A program made the translations under genes and the position numbers. Positions 7,411-15,792 of a stretch of DNA of 42,803 nucleotides are shown here, one piece after another; the first letter of the stretch is position 1, and every line of letters begins with the position of its first letter. Source of the DNA: Spirochaetaceae bacterium (GTDB lineage Bacteria; Spirochaetota; Spirochaetia; SZUA-6; Bin103); contig JAPOQV010000181.1 in assembly GCA_026710565.1 (NCBI GenBank), positions 1 through 42,803 on the forward strand, written 5' to 3'. Under the pieces are notes generated by a model. The model was given only the letters and a program-made list of their open reading frames with translations, was not told where the DNA came from and made no database searches.

Positions 7411-8310
7411 ATGGAGACGCGTAGGCTCGGTCCGACCGATCTGGAGGTGACCCGGCTGGGGGCCGGGCTGTTCGAGATCAGCACGCTCGACTCGGATGCC
7501 GGCGCGGCGGCCCTGCTGCACGCGGCGCTCGACGGCGGCATCACCTTCCTGGATACCGCCGCCTGCTACGGCGACAGCGAACAGAAGGTCGGGAAGGCGG
7601 TGTCCGGCCGGCGCGACTCGTTCGTGCTGGCGTCGAAGTGCGGCCATGAAGCCGGCGACGCGAACGCCGGCGAGTGGACGGCCGCGACCATCACGGCCAG
7701 CGTCGATCAGAGCCTGCGCCGGCTGAAGACCGATCACCTTGACCTGCTGCAGCTCCACTCCTGTTCGCGGAAGGTGCTGGAGCGGGGCGAGGCGCTGCAG
7801 GCGATGGAGCAGGCGCAGCGCGCCGGCAAGACCCGCTACATCGGCTACTCCGGCGACAACGAGGCGGCGATGTGGGCCGTGCGGAGCGGCAGCTTCCAGA
7901 CGCTGCAGACCAGCTACAACGTGGTCGAGCAGCGCGCCCGTACCAGCGGCCTGCTGCAGGCCGCGCGGGCGGCCGGCATGGGCGTGATCGCCAAGCGGCC
8001 GATCGCCAACGGCAGCTTCGGCGCGGCGGAGAGCCCCCTCGCCTATGCCGACACCTATTTCGGACGGGGGCGGAAGGTCATGGAGCATGGCGACCTGCCT
8101 GCCGGCCCCACGGACCGCATCGAGCTGTCGCTGGCCTTCACCCTGGACCGGCCGGAGATCGACACCGCGATCGTCGGCACCCGCAACCCCGCCCACATGC
8201 GCGCAAACATCGCCCTGGTGGACAGGGGGCTGGGACTGTCCGAGGAGCTCACGGCCGAGCTGCACCGCCGCTTCGAGCTCCTCGACGACGACTGGTTTCA
8301 GCAGACCTGA
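7411..8310 (+). CDS. Aldo/keto reductase
   Basis: The 299-aa protein belongs to the aldo/keto reductase superfamily of NADPH-dependent (beta/alpha)8 barrels. The catalytic tetrad is visible: the Asp of FLDTAACYG, the Tyr in the same motif, the Lys of VLASKCG and the His of LLQLHS. The C-terminal cofactor region reads TAIVGTRNPAHM. The substrate is not predictable. The chosen start is the ATG at 7411 because GGGGAGGT precedes it by a few nt; the frame is open further upstream but there overlaps the dipeptidase gene. It lies 1 nt downstream of the dipeptidase-like gene, so the two are probably one transcript. Its end converges closely on the next, opposite-strand gene. Confidence 0.93.
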   Translation: METRRLGPTDLEVTRLGAGLFEISTLDSDAGAAALLHAALDGGITFLDTAACYGDSEQKVGKAVSGRRDSFVLASKCGHEAGDANAGEWTAATITASVDQSLRRLKTDHLDLLQLHSCSRKVLERGEALQAMEQAQRAGKTRYIGYSGDNEAAMWAVRSGSFQTLQTSYNVVEQRARTSGLLQAARAAGMGVIAKRPIANGSFGAAESPLAYADTYFGRGRKVMEHGDLPAGPTDRIELSLAFTLDRPEIDTAIVGTRNPAHMRANIALVDRGLGLSEELTAELHRRFELLDDDWFQQT

Positions 8311-8323
8311 GAGTCGCCGGGGT

Positions 8324-9490
8324 CTACAGCGGCATCTCCAGGATCGTGTAGGTCTTCGACGGGACGGCGTTCATCATGTCGAGCATCGTCAGCACCGGGG
8401 CGTTGTCCTCCAGCACGTAGCCGACGTCGCAGTACTCGTAGCCGTGCCGCTGGGTGTAGATCTTCTGCTTCCACAGCAGCAGGCCCTCCAGCCCCCGGTT
8501 GCGGAACTGCTTCTTCACGCCCAGGTAACCGAAACGCATCCCCGTGATGCTGCCCTTGGTGAGCAGCATGCGCGCCGCCCGCCACAGCTCGAAGCGCGGG
8601 AACAGCCGGGACGGACGCAGGCGGTCGAGGATGTTGGGCACCGCGCCGAAGAAGGCGGCGGGCTCGCCCCGGCAGTAGGCGATCGAGAACTGGCCGCGAT
8701 CGACGATGAGCTGCTCGTCGTCGATCACCTTGAAGAACTCCTCGGCCCGATACGGGACAAACCCCCAGTTGTCGTTCCAGGCGTCGTTGTAGATGTCCAG
8801 CATCTCGCGCTTGCGCTCCGCGAGCGGCCGCTCGGCCCAGGTCTCGAACACCACGCCGCCGCGCTTCTGGACGATCTCGGCGACCCGCTGCAGCTTCGCC
8901 TCCATGGGCACGTCCACGGGCACCTCCCAGGAGCGCACCCGCTTGACCGGGCGCAGGCCCGCGGCGGTCAACAGATCCAGGTAGCAGGGCTTATTGTAGT
9001 GGTAGTAGATGACCGGGCGGGAGTCGAGCCCCTCGGTCAGCACGCCGGGTGTCGCCTGGTTGACCGGCAGGTTCTGGGGTCCGCGCATCGTCTGCATGCC
9101 GCGCTCGCGCAGCCAGTCGCCGGCCGCCCGCAGCAGGCGGTCGGTCACCTCCTGGTCGTCGACGGACTCGAAGAAGCCGAAGAAGCCGGTCTTCTCGTTC
9201 CAGTGGGCGTTGTGGTCGTCGTTGACGAAGGCGATGCACCGCCCGACCGGCTGCCGGCGGCCGTCGTAGGCCATGAAGAAGGCGATTTCCGCGTGCTGGA
9301 GGAACAGGGAGCGCGGCTCGAAGTAGCCGACGATGCCCAGCATGCGGAAGCCCAGGTACTCGTAGTCCAGCAGCGGGATGTACCGCGGGTCGTCGCGGTA
9401 GTGGCTCCGGTGGAAGTCGACGAAGGCGCGGAGCCTGGCGCGCGCGCCGCGGTCGGTGTTGGCGAAGCGCTCGACCTCGATCCCGGCCAT
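8324..9490 (-). CDS. GNAT-like acetyltransferase-fold protein of unknown substrate
   Basis: The protein (388 aa) begins MAGIEVERFAN and contains YFEPRSLFLQHAEIAFFMAY and GFFGFFESVDD. Towards the C-terminus it has FGYLGVKKQFRNRGLEGLLL, which looks like the Q/RxxGx acetyl-CoA loop of GNAT folds, although less canonical than in typical members. Relatives are generally annotated as hypothetical or N-acetyltransferase-domain proteins. The likely arrangement is two GNAT-like halves. The ATG at 9490 is chosen because a TAGCAT hexamer ends 6 nt upstream; an in-frame GTG at 9496 is an alternative. The gene is divergent from the next acetyltransferase, separated by 57 nt that carry both promoters. Confidence 0.7.
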   Translation of the reverse strand: MAGIEVERFANTDRGARARLRAFVDFHRSHYRDDPRYIPLLDYEYLGFRMLGIVGYFEPRSLFLQHAEIAFFMAYDGRRQPVGRCIAFVNDDHNAHWNEKTGFFGFFESVDDQEVTDRLLRAAGDWLRERGMQTMRGPQNLPVNQATPGVLTEGLDSRPVIYYHYNKPCYLDLLTAAGLRPVKRVRSWEVPVDVPMEAKLQRVAEIVQKRGGVVFETWAERPLAERKREMLDIYNDAWNDNWGFVPYRAEEFFKVIDDEQLIVDRGQFSIAYCRGEPAAFFGAVPNILDRLRPSRLFPRFELWRAARMLLTKGSITGMRFGYLGVKKQFRNRGLEGLLLWKQKIYTQRHGYEYCDVGYVLEDNAPVLTMLDMMNAVPSKTYTILEMPL

Positions 9491-9496
9491 GCTCAC

Positions 9497-9502
9497 ATGC
9501 TA
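9497..9502 (-). promoter_or_regulatory. -10 element, leaderless type
   Basis: TAGCAT (within TATAGCAT) on the minus strand, 6 nt before the ATG at 9490. Confidence 0.45.
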
Positions 9503-9533
9503 TAGGCGAATGGCGAGCGGAGGAGCAAGGGGC

Positions 9534-9539
9534 TATCAT
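9534..9539 (+). promoter_or_regulatory. -10 element, leaderless type
   Basis: TATCAT, 8 nt before the ATG at 9548 of the GNAT gene that starts the uxaC operon. Confidence 0.5.
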
Positions 9540-9547
9540 CCGCGCCC

Positions 9548-10582
9548 ATGTCCGCCATGGCGCCACCGGCCACCCTACCGCTTGCTGACGGTTCAGACCT
9601 GAGCGTCGAGCTTCTGCGGCGCCCGGTGGCGCCGGCCGACCAGCTCCGCGTGGCTGACGTGCTGGCAGCCGAATGGGAGCGCAGCGACGTCGACTGGCTG
9701 CCGTCGCTGCGCGGCGCTTACGCCGACACGCTCACGACGGTGACCGCGCTCGGCCGCTGCGGGGGCGTGGACGTGGGGACCGCCACCGTGTCGTATGCGG
9801 CGGCCGAGGCGGAGATCGCGGTGGTGGAGAACGTCACCACCCTCGCCGAGTATCGGCGGCGCGGCATCGCCGCGGCGCTTACCGGGACGGTGGTGCAGTT
9901 GGCCTTCGACGCCGGCTGCCGCCTCTGCTTCCTGGGCAACGGCGGCCGTGTCGGGCAACGGGCCGTGTACGACCGGATCGGCTTCGCGCGCACCGGGGCC
10001 ATCATGCGCCGGCCCGCGCCCGGCTTCGAGACGTACGAGCGGACGCTGTACGCAGCGGGCCAGGCTGCGTCGATCCGTCCGGTCTGCTGGGGCGACCTGC
10101 CCAGCGTGGCGGCGCTGGTCGCGCAGCCGCTGTCCACCCGCGTGCTGGACTACCAGCGCGGCATCGCCGGCGCCGCGTTCGTCCCGCCCGCGCGCTGCGT
10201 ATCGGCGTTCACGACCGTCTACTACGACACGCAGAGCCGCGGCGGCGTGATGCGCGTGCTCGCCGGTGACGGCGCCAGCCGCGTGCTGGGGTTCGGCACC
10301 GCCGCGCCCGGCCCGGCGCCGCTGCGAAGCACGACCGCGGTGGTCGACCTGGTGACCCACGACGCCTACGCCGACCATGCCGGCGACTTGCTGGCCGCGC
10401 TCACCGAGGACGGGCGACGCTTGGGCGCCGCGCGTGCCGTCGCCTTCGTCGCGGAGCCCGATGCGGTCAAGCGGGAGCGGTTCCTGGCCGCCGGCTACCG
10501 GCCGGCCGGGTCGCTGCCGCGCGACCTGACCCTGGGCGGCGAACCTGTCGATGTCACACAATTGGAGCACACCTATGGCTGA
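9548..10582 (+). CDS. GNAT family N-acetyltransferase
   Basis: The protein has 344 aa. The acetyl-CoA binding motif A is clear: VVENVTTLAEYRRRGIAAAL (the RRGIA loop), followed by FDAGCRLCFLGNGG and YDRIGFARTG. That accounts for the first ~170 residues. The second half resembles a degenerate second GNAT domain, with GSL and arginine-rich ends. The acceptor is unknown. The gene begins with an ATG 8 nt after TATCAT and lacks a Shine-Dalgarno sequence. It overlaps uxaC by 8 nt, so it opens a three-gene operon with uxaC and the aldolase. Its link to uronate metabolism is positional only. Confidence 0.85.
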   Translation: MSAMAPPATLPLADGSDLSVELLRRPVAPADQLRVADVLAAEWERSDVDWLPSLRGAYADTLTTVTALGRCGGVDVGTATVSYAAAEAEIAVVENVTTLAEYRRRGIAAALTGTVVQLAFDAGCRLCFLGNGGRVGQRAVYDRIGFARTGAIMRRPAPGFETYERTLYAAGQAASIRPVCWGDLPSVAALVAQPLSTRVLDYQRGIAGAAFVPPARCVSAFTTVYYDTQSRGGVMRVLAGDGASRVLGFGTAAPGPAPLRSTTAVVDLVTHDAYADHAGDLLAALTEDGRRLGAARAVAFVAEPDAVKRERFLAAGYRPAGSLPRDLTLGGEPVDVTQLEHTYG

Positions 10583-11984
10583 ACCATTCCTTGGACCCGA
10601 CTTCCTGCTGCCGAACGAATCGGCGCGCCGCCTGTATCGCGAGTATGCGGCCGACCAGCCGATCTTCGACTACCACTGCCACCTGCCGGTGCAGGAGATC
10701 GCCGACAACCGCGACTTCTCCACCATCACGGAGATCTGGCTGGGCGGCGACCACTACAAGTGGCGGGCGATGCGCGCCCTCGGGATCGACGAGCGGCTGA
10801 TCACCGGCGATGCCGGCGACTACGAGAAGTTCGCGGCGTGGGCGGAGGCGGTGCCGTACACGGTGCGCAACCCCCTCTACCACTGGACGTGCATGGAGCT
10901 GCGCCGGCCGTTCGAGGTGGACGAGCTGCTGTCGCCCCGGACGGCCGAGGCGATCTATCACGCGTGCAACGAGCGGCTGCGGCAGCCGGAGCTGCGCACC
11001 CACGGGCTGCTGCGCATGATGAACGTGCGCGTGGTCTGCACCACCGACGATCCGGCCGACAGCCTGGAGCACCACGAGCGCATCCGCACGGCGGGCGCGC
11101 CGTGCACGGTGGTTCCCGGCTTTCGCGCCGACCACGCCCTGGCCGTCGACGATCCGGACCGGCTGAACGGCTGGCTGGCCGGCCTTGGAGAGCGGGTGGG
11201 CAGGGAGATCACGGACTACGACGCGATGCTCGCCGCGCTCGCGGAGCGCCACGCCGACTTCCACGCCGCCGGCTGCCGGCTGTCCGACCACGGGCTGGAG
11301 GTGCTGGACGCGGAGCCGTACACGGCGCGAGAGGTCGAGGGTACGTTCCGCGCCGCCGTGCAGGGCCGGGCGGCCGACCCGGACGCGACGCGGAAGTACC
11401 GCTCGGCGGTCCTCTACGAGATGGCGTGCATGGACGCGGCTGCCGGCTGGGTGCAGCAGTTCCACCTGGGGGCGCTGCGCAACACCAACCGGCGCGGCTT
11501 CCAGGCGCGGGGCCGCGATTCCGGCTACGACTCGATCGGCGACCCGCCGTCGGCGCGGTCGATGGCGCGGTTCTTCGACCGGCTGGAGCAGGCAGGCAAG
11601 CTGGCCAAGACGATCCTGTACAACCTGGACCCGGCGCACAACGACCTGTTCGCCGCGATGATCGGCAACTTCCAGGGTGGCGGCGTGCGCGGCCGCATGC
11701 AGTTCGGGACCGCCTGGTGGTTCAACGATCAGATCGACGGCATGACGCGGCAGATGGAAGCGCTGTCGAACAGCGGCCTGCTGAGCTGCTTCGTGGGCAT
11801 GGTGACCGACTCGCGCAGCTTCCTGTCCTACCCGCGGCACGACTATTTCCGCCGCCTGCTGTGCGGGATCCTGGGCGACGAGATCGAGCGCGGGTTGCTG
11901 CCGGCCGACTTCGAGCTGCTCGGCGGCATCGTCGCCGACGTCTGCTACGGCAACGCCCGGCGCTACTTCGGGATCGGGTCCTGA
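10575..11984 (+). CDS. uxaC: Uronate isomerase (glucuronate/galacturonate isomerase)
   Basis: This enzyme interconverts D-glucuronate and D-fructuronate, or D-galacturonate and D-tagaturonate, the first step of hexuronate catabolism. The 469-aa protein starts AEPFLGPDFLLPNESARRLY and has the metal-binding IFDYHCHLPVQEIADNR. The barrel continues with YHWTCMELRRPF, VVCTTDDPADSLEHH and FQARGRDSGYDSIGDPP, all typical of the family. GGAG at 10564-10567 lies 7 nt before the ATG and supports that start over an in-frame ATG at 10551. It sits 1 nt upstream of a KDPG-type aldolase, which would act at the end of the same pathway. The intervening mannonate or altronate enzymes are not in the window. Confidence 0.96.
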   Translation: MAEPFLGPDFLLPNESARRLYREYAADQPIFDYHCHLPVQEIADNRDFSTITEIWLGGDHYKWRAMRALGIDERLITGDAGDYEKFAAWAEAVPYTVRNPLYHWTCMELRRPFEVDELLSPRTAEAIYHACNERLRQPELRTHGLLRMMNVRVVCTTDDPADSLEHHERIRTAGAPCTVVPGFRADHALAVDDPDRLNGWLAGLGERVGREITDYDAMLAALAERHADFHAAGCRLSDHGLEVLDAEPYTAREVEGTFRAAVQGRAADPDATRKYRSAVLYEMACMDAAAGWVQQFHLGALRNTNRRGFQARGRDSGYDSIGDPPSARSMARFFDRLEQAGKLAKTILYNLDPAHNDLFAAMIGNFQGGGVRGRMQFGTAWWFNDQIDGMTRQMEALSNSGLLSCFVGMVTDSRSFLSYPRHDYFRRLLCGILGDEIERGLLPADFELLGGIVADVCYGNARRYFGIGS

Positions 11985-11985
11985 C

Positions 11986-12648
11986 ATGGCCATGAGCGAT
12001 CGTCTGCGCTGCTACGCGGCCATCCACGAGACCGGCCTGGTGCCGCTGTACTACGAGCCTGATCCCGAGGTGGCCGGCCGCCTCGCCGTGGCCTGCGTCG
12101 AGGGCGGCGCGCGGGTCGTGGAGCTGACCAACCGCGGTCCCGGCGCGCTGCAGGCGTTTGCGGCCGTCGTCGAGCGCCTGCAGGAAAGCGACGTCTGGGT
12201 CGGCGCCGGTTCGATCATGGACGCCCCCACGGCCGCGCAGTACATCGCGGCAGGAGCCCGGTTCCTGGTCAGCCCGTCACTGGACGCGGCCACCGCCCGA
12301 CTCTGCAACCGGCGCAAGATCCCCTATCTTCCCGGCTGCATGACCCCGGGCGAGATCAGCCGCGCCGAGGAGTTGGGCGCGGAGATCGTCAAGGTGTTCC
12401 CCGGCTCGGTCGGCGGTCCTGAGTTCGTGAGCGCGATCCGCGGGCCGATGCCGTGGACGAGCATCATGCCGACCGGCGGCGTGGCGGTGTCGGCCGAGAG
12501 CATCGGCGCCTGGCTCGGGGCCGGCGCCTGCGCGGTGGGGATCGGCAGCGCCCTCTTTCCCGACGAGGACCGCCGGCAGGCCAACTACGACCGGATCGCC
12601 GCCCGCGTCGCCGACGCGCTGTCCCTGATCCGCGCGGCGCGCGGGTAG
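11986..12648 (+). CDS. KDPG/KHG-type aldolase (2-dehydro-3-deoxy-phosphogluconate aldolase)
   Basis: The protein (220 aa) is a class I aldolase of the Eda/KdgA family, which cleaves 2-keto-3-deoxy-6-phosphogluconate to pyruvate and glyceraldehyde-3-phosphate. The Schiff-base lysine lies in EIVKVFPGSVGGPEFV, and the general acid/base glutamate in RVVELTNRG. The phosphate loop reads MPTGGVAVSAESIGAWLGAG. The usual ...FPAE stretch after the lysine is FPGS here, so substrate preference may differ from E. coli Eda. The gene follows uxaC after 1 nt, which fits co-expression for hexuronate use. The ATG at 11986 is chosen; a second ATG lies at 11992. Confidence 0.9.
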   Translation: MAMSDRLRCYAAIHETGLVPLYYEPDPEVAGRLAVACVEGGARVVELTNRGPGALQAFAAVVERLQESDVWVGAGSIMDAPTAAQYIAAGARFLVSPSLDAATARLCNRRKIPYLPGCMTPGEISRAEELGAEIVKVFPGSVGGPEFVSAIRGPMPWTSIMPTGGVAVSAESIGAWLGAGACAVGIGSALFPDEDRRQANYDRIAARVADALSLIRAARG

Positions 12649-12685
12649 CAAGTCGTGTTCGTACTGAGCTAGCGGGAGTGAGTGA

Positions 12686-13801
12686 ATGGCCGCGGTTCAA
12701 TATCACGAGGGACGATTTCCGCCGGAGCAGAGGCTTGACTGGCCAAAGCTGATTCCGCTGATCGGACCTGCCGCTGCCGCCGTGGCCCGCTACGATGGGA
12801 TGCTCGGGGCCACACCCAACCCGGATGTGCTGCTTGCCCCGCTGACCACACAGGAGGCGGTGCTGTCCTCGCGCATCGAAGGGACCCAGGCCACGATGGG
12901 CGAGGTGCTGGAGTTTGAGGCTGGCGGCGAACCGGAGTCACCCGCCCGGCGGGAGGACATTCACGAGGTGCTCAACTACCGCTCAGCCATGCGGCATGCG
13001 GAAGAGATGATGCAAGAGCTCCCGTTGTGCATGCGAGTAATCCGCGATGCTCATCGCATACTGCTGGCTGGCGTGCGCGGCGAGGGCAAGTCGCCCGGAG
13101 AGTATCGTCGCGTGCCGAACTGGATTGGGCCGGCGGGCTGCACTATCGATGGGGCAACGTTCGTGCCGGTTGCGGCGGGCAAGCTGCCGGAGGCCATGGG
13201 CGCTTGGGAGAGCTACATTCACCGCGAAGCGCCCGACCGGTTGGTGCAACTCGCCATTCTGCACGCCGAGTTCGAGGCGCTACACCCGTTCCTGGACGGA
13301 AACGGTCGTCTCGGGCGCATGCTGGTACCGCTGTTCCTATGGCGGAGTGGTCTCATCAGGACACCTCGATTCTATGTCAGCGCGTATCTCGAGGCCCGTC
13401 GCGACGCCTACTACGACGGGTTGCTTGCCGTTTCCCGCGACGACGACTGGACGGGATGGTGCCGTTTCTTCCTGGAAGCGGTTCGGATCCAAGCGGAGGA
13501 CAATCTGGCCAAGGCGCAGGGCATCATTGACCTCTACGACCGCATGAAGCGCCGCGTGGCTGATCTGACTCACTCCCAGCATGCCATCCGGGCTCTGGAC
13601 TGGATCTTCCAGTATCCGATTCTTGTGACCACTCACTTCGTGAGTCGCGCTGGGATCCCGCAGGCCACTGCGCGTCGGATCCTGCGCGTTTTGCGGGATG
13701 GTGAGATTCTGAAGGCCCTCCGGGCCGGGAGGGGACGCCGAGCTAGCACACTGATGTTCCCTGATCTGCTGAACATCGCGGAGGGCCGAGATGTGTTTTG
13801 A
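12686..13801 (+). CDS. Fic domain protein (class II AMP-transferase type)
   Basis: The protein (371 aa) has the complete Fic active site HPFLDGNGRLGR (residues 200-211). The N-terminal inhibitory helix motif (S/T)xxxE(G/N) is present as SSRIEG at 61-66, so the enzyme is a class II, self-inhibited Fic protein. Most such enzymes transfer AMP to a protein hydroxyl; the target is unknown. The C-terminal ~80 residues (VTTHFVSRAGIPQATARRIL) look like a winged helix-turn-helix, suggesting DNA or partner binding. GGGAG lies shortly before the ATG. The gene looks less GC-rich at third positions than its neighbours, which may indicate transfer. No separate antitoxin is adjacent. Confidence 0.94.
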   Translation: MAAVQYHEGRFPPEQRLDWPKLIPLIGPAAAAVARYDGMLGATPNPDVLLAPLTTQEAVLSSRIEGTQATMGEVLEFEAGGEPESPARREDIHEVLNYRSAMRHAEEMMQELPLCMRVIRDAHRILLAGVRGEGKSPGEYRRVPNWIGPAGCTIDGATFVPVAAGKLPEAMGAWESYIHREAPDRLVQLAILHAEFEALHPFLDGNGRLGRMLVPLFLWRSGLIRTPRFYVSAYLEARRDAYYDGLLAVSRDDDWTGWCRFFLEAVRIQAEDNLAKAQGIIDLYDRMKRRVADLTHSQHAIRALDWIFQYPILVTTHFVSRAGIPQATARRILRVLRDGEILKALRAGRGRRASTLMFPDLLNIAEGRDVF

Positions 13802-13826
13802 CGATCATCCGTGCCACTCAAAAAGT

Positions 13827-13862
13827 TTTGTTGATCATTTATGAGAGAAAATGATCAACAAA
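13827..13862. terminator. AT-rich perfect inverted repeat between convergent genes
   Basis: Two 14-nt arms, TTTGTTGATCATTT and its exact complement, flank an 8-nt loop. On the minus strand the hairpin is followed after a few bases by CTTTTTG, so it could terminate the DUF2203 transcript, and less obviously the Fic transcript. The stem is very AT-rich for this genome, and each arm contains TGATCA, so an operator function is also possible. Confidence 0.55.
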
Positions 13863-13916
13863 TGTCTTGATGCCCATAGCTGACCGACAATCGACCAACC
13901 ACCTGTTCGCGAAGCC

Positions 13917-14366
13917 TCACCGATCGCCCGTCCAGTCGGCCGGCAGGGGCTGCCGGCCGGCGTAGCCGTCCTCAATGCGGTGGTAGAAGGCGAGCTCGGG
14001 CTCGTCACTGCGCCAGCACAGGAACACCTGCTCGTCGTCGATGACCGCCGGAAAGTCGACCAGCCCCAACTCGAAGTCCCAGTCCTTGTAGAGGCAGCCT
14101 ATCGACTCCAACTCCGCGAAGTACTCCAGCAGGGCGGCGCGGTGCTCCTGGATGGTCGGGTCCTCCGCGAACAGGCGCTCCGTGGCGCGGCGCTGATCGC
14201 CACGTGTCGAGCCGGCCGCCGCCGCCGCACGGGCGCGCCGCGGCGCGGTGTCCTCCAGGTATTCCCGCAGGCTGCGGCCGGTGTCCAGGATGTCGGCGAC
14301 GATCCGCTTGACGAGCGGAAGCGTGCGCACCGCGTCGGCTCGAGAGAAGTATCGTTGGAACTCCAT
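13917..14366 (-). CDS. DUF2203 family protein
   Basis: The 149-aa protein starts MEFQRYFSRADAVRTLPLVK and ends with the family's conserved block: ESIGCLYKDWDFELGLVDFP, VFLCWRSDEPELAFYH and DGYAGRQPL. These are diagnostic of DUF2203, a family of helical proteins of unknown function common in Chloroflexi, Actinobacteria and others. An arginine/alanine-rich insert lies in the middle. The start ATG has neither a clear Shine-Dalgarno sequence nor the TANNNT hexamer seen elsewhere. The gene is divergent from hisD, with about 90 nt between them, and no functional link is implied. Confidence 0.82.
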   Translation of the reverse strand: MEFQRYFSRADAVRTLPLVKRIVADILDTGRSLREYLEDTAPRRARAAAAAGSTRGDQRRATERLFAEDPTIQEHRAALLEYFAELESIGCLYKDWDFELGLVDFPAVIDDEQVFLCWRSDEPELAFYHRIEDGYAGRQPLPADWTGDR

Positions 14367-14440
14367 GCGGTGCGCCCGGGGGCTGACCGACCGTACGGGA
14401 GCGGCTCGCAGGGGGCAACCGGCGTCTGATCGCGGCGTGC

Positions 14441-14446
14441 TATCGT
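14441..14446 (+). promoter_or_regulatory. -10 element, leaderless type (hisD)
   Basis: TATCGT preceded by TGC, 7 nt before GTG 14454 and 10 nt before ATG 14457 of hisD. Confidence 0.5.
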
Positions 14447-14456
14447 GCCGGCCGTG

Positions 14457-15773
14457 ATGGAGTTACGCGCGCTCGTCTACGCCGATCCGAACGACCGGCG
14501 TGAGCTGGAGACGCTTCTGGAGGGGCTCGCCGGGGCGGTGGGAGGCGACCCGGAGCTGAGCGAGGCGGTGGCGGGGTTCATCGCCGACGTGCGCCGCGAG
14601 GGCGACGCCGCCCTGGTGGCGCACATGCGCGGGTTCAGCGATCCGGGGTTCGACGCATCGATGCTGCGCGTGCCGCCCCGCGCACTGCGGGCCGCGGCGG
14701 ATCGCATCACGCCGGAGTTGCGCGCCGCCATGGAGCGCGCGATCGACCACGTGCGGCGCTACCAGGAGCACATCGCGCCCGCCCCGCCGCCGGCGGCCGA
14801 GATCGACGGGGCGCGGCTGGGCCTTCGCGTGGAGCCGGTGGGCTCGGCGGGCCTGCTGGTCCCCGGCGGGCGGGCCGCCTATCCGTCGACGCTGATCATG
14901 CTGGCCGTGCCGGCGCAGGTGGCAGGCGTCGAGCGCATCTGCCTGGCCACCCCGCCGCCCGACTCCGACCGGGGCGCCGCGAAGCGCGGCATCGACGACA
15001 GCGTGCTGGCCGCCGCGCAGTTGCTGGGCATCGGCGAGGTGTACTGCATCGGCGGGAGCCACGCCGTGGCCGCCCTGGCCTGCGGGACCGAGACGGTCGC
15101 CGCCGTGGACTTCATCGCCGGGCCCGGCAGCGTCTACGTGCAGGAAGCGAAGCGGCAGCTCTTCGGCACCGTCGGGATCGACGGCCTCTACGGCCCGAGC
15201 GAGATCGCCATCCTGGCCGACCAGTCGGCCGACCCGGCCTGGATCGCGGCGGACGTCCTGGCCCAGCTCGAGCACGATCCCGGCGCTGCGTTCGTGGTCT
15301 CCGCACACGCCGGGGTCCTGGAACGCGTCCGTTCCGCCCTGGAGCGTCAGATCCACGAGCGCGGCCGGCAGGAGGCCATCGAGCGTGGGCTGCGCGAGCT
15401 CACCGCCTTCGTGCTGGCCGCGGACGGCGGGGAGGCGTGCGCGATCATGAACCGCATCGCCCCCGAGCATGCCGTGCTGGCGGTCGCCGATCCGCATGCC
15501 GTGCTCGACCGCGTGCACAACGCCGGCGCCTACTTCCTGGGCGGCGCGCCGGTGGCGAGCGGCGACTACTACGCCGGGCCGAGCCACTGCCTTCCGACCG
15601 GCTCCACGGCGCGGTTTTCCTCAGGCTGCAGCGTCTACACGTTCCTGCGCCGAGCCAGCCTGGAGGAGTACCCGAACGGCATGGCCCGGCAGGCGATCGA
15701 CGACATCGCCGTGCTGGCCGAGGCGGAGGGTCTGGACGCGCACGCCGCCAGCGTGCGCATGCGCGGCGACTGA
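14457..15773 (+). CDS. hisD: Histidinol dehydrogenase family protein
   Basis: HisD oxidises L-histidinol to L-histidine in two NAD+-dependent steps, the end of histidine biosynthesis. The protein has 438 aa. Recognisable blocks are VPGGRAAYPSTLIMLAVPAQ, FIAGPGSVYVQEAKRQLFG, YGPSEIAILAD, the zinc-ligand region AQLEHDPGAAF, the catalytic Glu-His pair in NRIAPEHAVL, and PSHCLPTGSTARFSSG. These cover the family from end to end. GTG at 14454 directly precedes the ATG and may be the true start of a leaderless message. No other his genes are adjacent, so a dehydrogenase paralogue with another substrate cannot be excluded. It converges on the DtxR-type gene. Confidence 0.9.
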   Translation: MELRALVYADPNDRRELETLLEGLAGAVGGDPELSEAVAGFIADVRREGDAALVAHMRGFSDPGFDASMLRVPPRALRAAADRITPELRAAMERAIDHVRRYQEHIAPAPPPAAEIDGARLGLRVEPVGSAGLLVPGGRAAYPSTLIMLAVPAQVAGVERICLATPPPDSDRGAAKRGIDDSVLAAAQLLGIGEVYCIGGSHAVAALACGTETVAAVDFIAGPGSVYVQEAKRQLFGTVGIDGLYGPSEIAILADQSADPAWIAADVLAQLEHDPGAAFVVSAHAGVLERVRSALERQIHERGRQEAIERGLRELTAFVLAADGGEACAIMNRIAPEHAVLAVADPHAVLDRVHNAGAYFLGGAPVASGDYYAGPSHCLPTGSTARFSSGCSVYTFLRRASLEEYPNGMARQAIDDIAVLAEAEGLDAHAASVRMRGD

Positions 15774-15792
15774 GCCCGCCGGCGCACGGCGG

